From assembly GCA_949316235.1 (NCBI GenBank), contig OX438744.1, forward strand, positions 1,674,001 through 1,738,000: DNA of 64,000 bases, in the 5' to 3' direction. The notes beneath the pieces were generated by a model. That model saw nothing but the letters and a program-made list of their open reading frames with translations, ran no database searches and had not been told where the DNA came from. Positions 63,441 through 64,000 of this stretch are shown piece by piece. Source of the DNA: Oegoconia quadripuncta. Lineage: Eukaryota; Arthropoda; Insecta; Lepidoptera; Autostichidae. The stretch's first letter is position 1. Every line of letters starts with the position of its first letter. A program made the position numbers and the translations under genes.

Positions 63441-64000
63441 TACAAAGATAGTTGATAGGTCGGAGCATTTCCAGTTAAAAATTCACGCGTTCGATTCCAA
63501 TCGGGCTTAGGGCTATATATAATTTATCCATCGCAGCCCTAAAGATATCGATTCGTTATACTGCATGAGGATTCGGTCATGAAAATGACAGATGCTGCGT
63601 TAAGAGTTTTTATCACACACGGTATTCCATACAAACTTTCAACCCCAAATTTATAGGAATGAATAGACCGGTTCTAATGAAACTCTATACGTATAAGCAA
63701 GATACGTAAATCTAAAAAGTTAGTAGTAATTATTTACAAAACATCGAATTTAAAAGAATATTATTATATTGCATTTTTTCTGTTACTAAGGAAAACTTAA
63801 AATCGCTCTAACTAATCTAAGACTAAATTCCAATACACTTTTTCGAAAATACTCTCTGTCGGAGCAACTCCTGAAGGGAGTGTCCACGAACTGCGAGTAG
63901 GCGCAATTCTTCAGTTTGGCACGTGAATTTAGGAAATTTGTTTCTGCCCTACGCTGTTTAGATTCGTCTGGTGTGCATATGGGTGGTGGCTTACTTGGAT
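63441..64000. other. TPP2 intron, unassigned
   Basis: No exon of the remaining TPP2 C-terminus and no shared repeat were recognised. Confidence 0.35.

Overview
The window looks like nuclear DNA of an insect, most likely a butterfly or moth. The genes are split into short exons with GT/AG introns, the background is AT-rich, and the DNA between exons is saturated with tRNA-headed SINEs, 5'-truncated LINE tails, MITEs and Copia elements. Order Lepidoptera is inferred from overall repeat style and protein similarity; no species is claimed. All gene calls come from reading translations and splice signals by eye.

Genes, left to right. The last two coding exons of sulfite oxidase lie on + at 2107-2279 and 5144-5272, and the rest of that gene is off the left edge. 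A gamma-butyrobetaine dioxygenase-like single-exon gene is on - (9459-10748). A single-exon MAD2L2/REV7 HORMA gene is on - (11810-12394). An orphan 5' exon of a THAP zinc-finger protein is on + (13224-13303). Two acidic putative exons of an unknown gene are on + (20461-20877, 22081-22172). A small NDUFA1 (complex I MWFE subunit) gene is on - (25121-26152) with a second, diverged copy of its first exon upstream (27326-27424). The right half is tripeptidyl-peptidase II (TPP2) on +: 18 exons from 28003 to 62267 join in phase into 949 codons with the whole catalytic triad, and the C-terminal quarter lies beyond the window.

Mobile DNA makes up most of the remainder. The sulfite oxidase intron holds a LINE copy broken by a hAT-type element with an 8-bp target duplication and by a solo LTR with a 5-bp duplication; a paralogous uninterrupted copy at 44.2-44.8 kb shows both empty sites. 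A decayed Copia lies at 6.25-8.15 kb. Several different MITEs stand back to back at 13.7-15.6 kb. TPP2 introns carry a LINE with a 5' inversion, a hexanucleotide satellite, a TIR element with a 44-bp minisatellite, a 5S-rRNA-headed SINE, and a Copia (53054-60328) with identical LTRs and a 5-bp target duplication whose pol gene is split by a DNA transposon that itself carries a SINE fragment.

The most unusual gene-level features are in TPP2 exon 8, whose 3' end plus donor site is tandemly repeated four times so that donors 1 and 3 are frame-compatible, and in NDUFA1 with its duplicated first exon. Nothing bacterial, no CRISPR array and no confident stand-alone tRNA or rRNA gene was seen.
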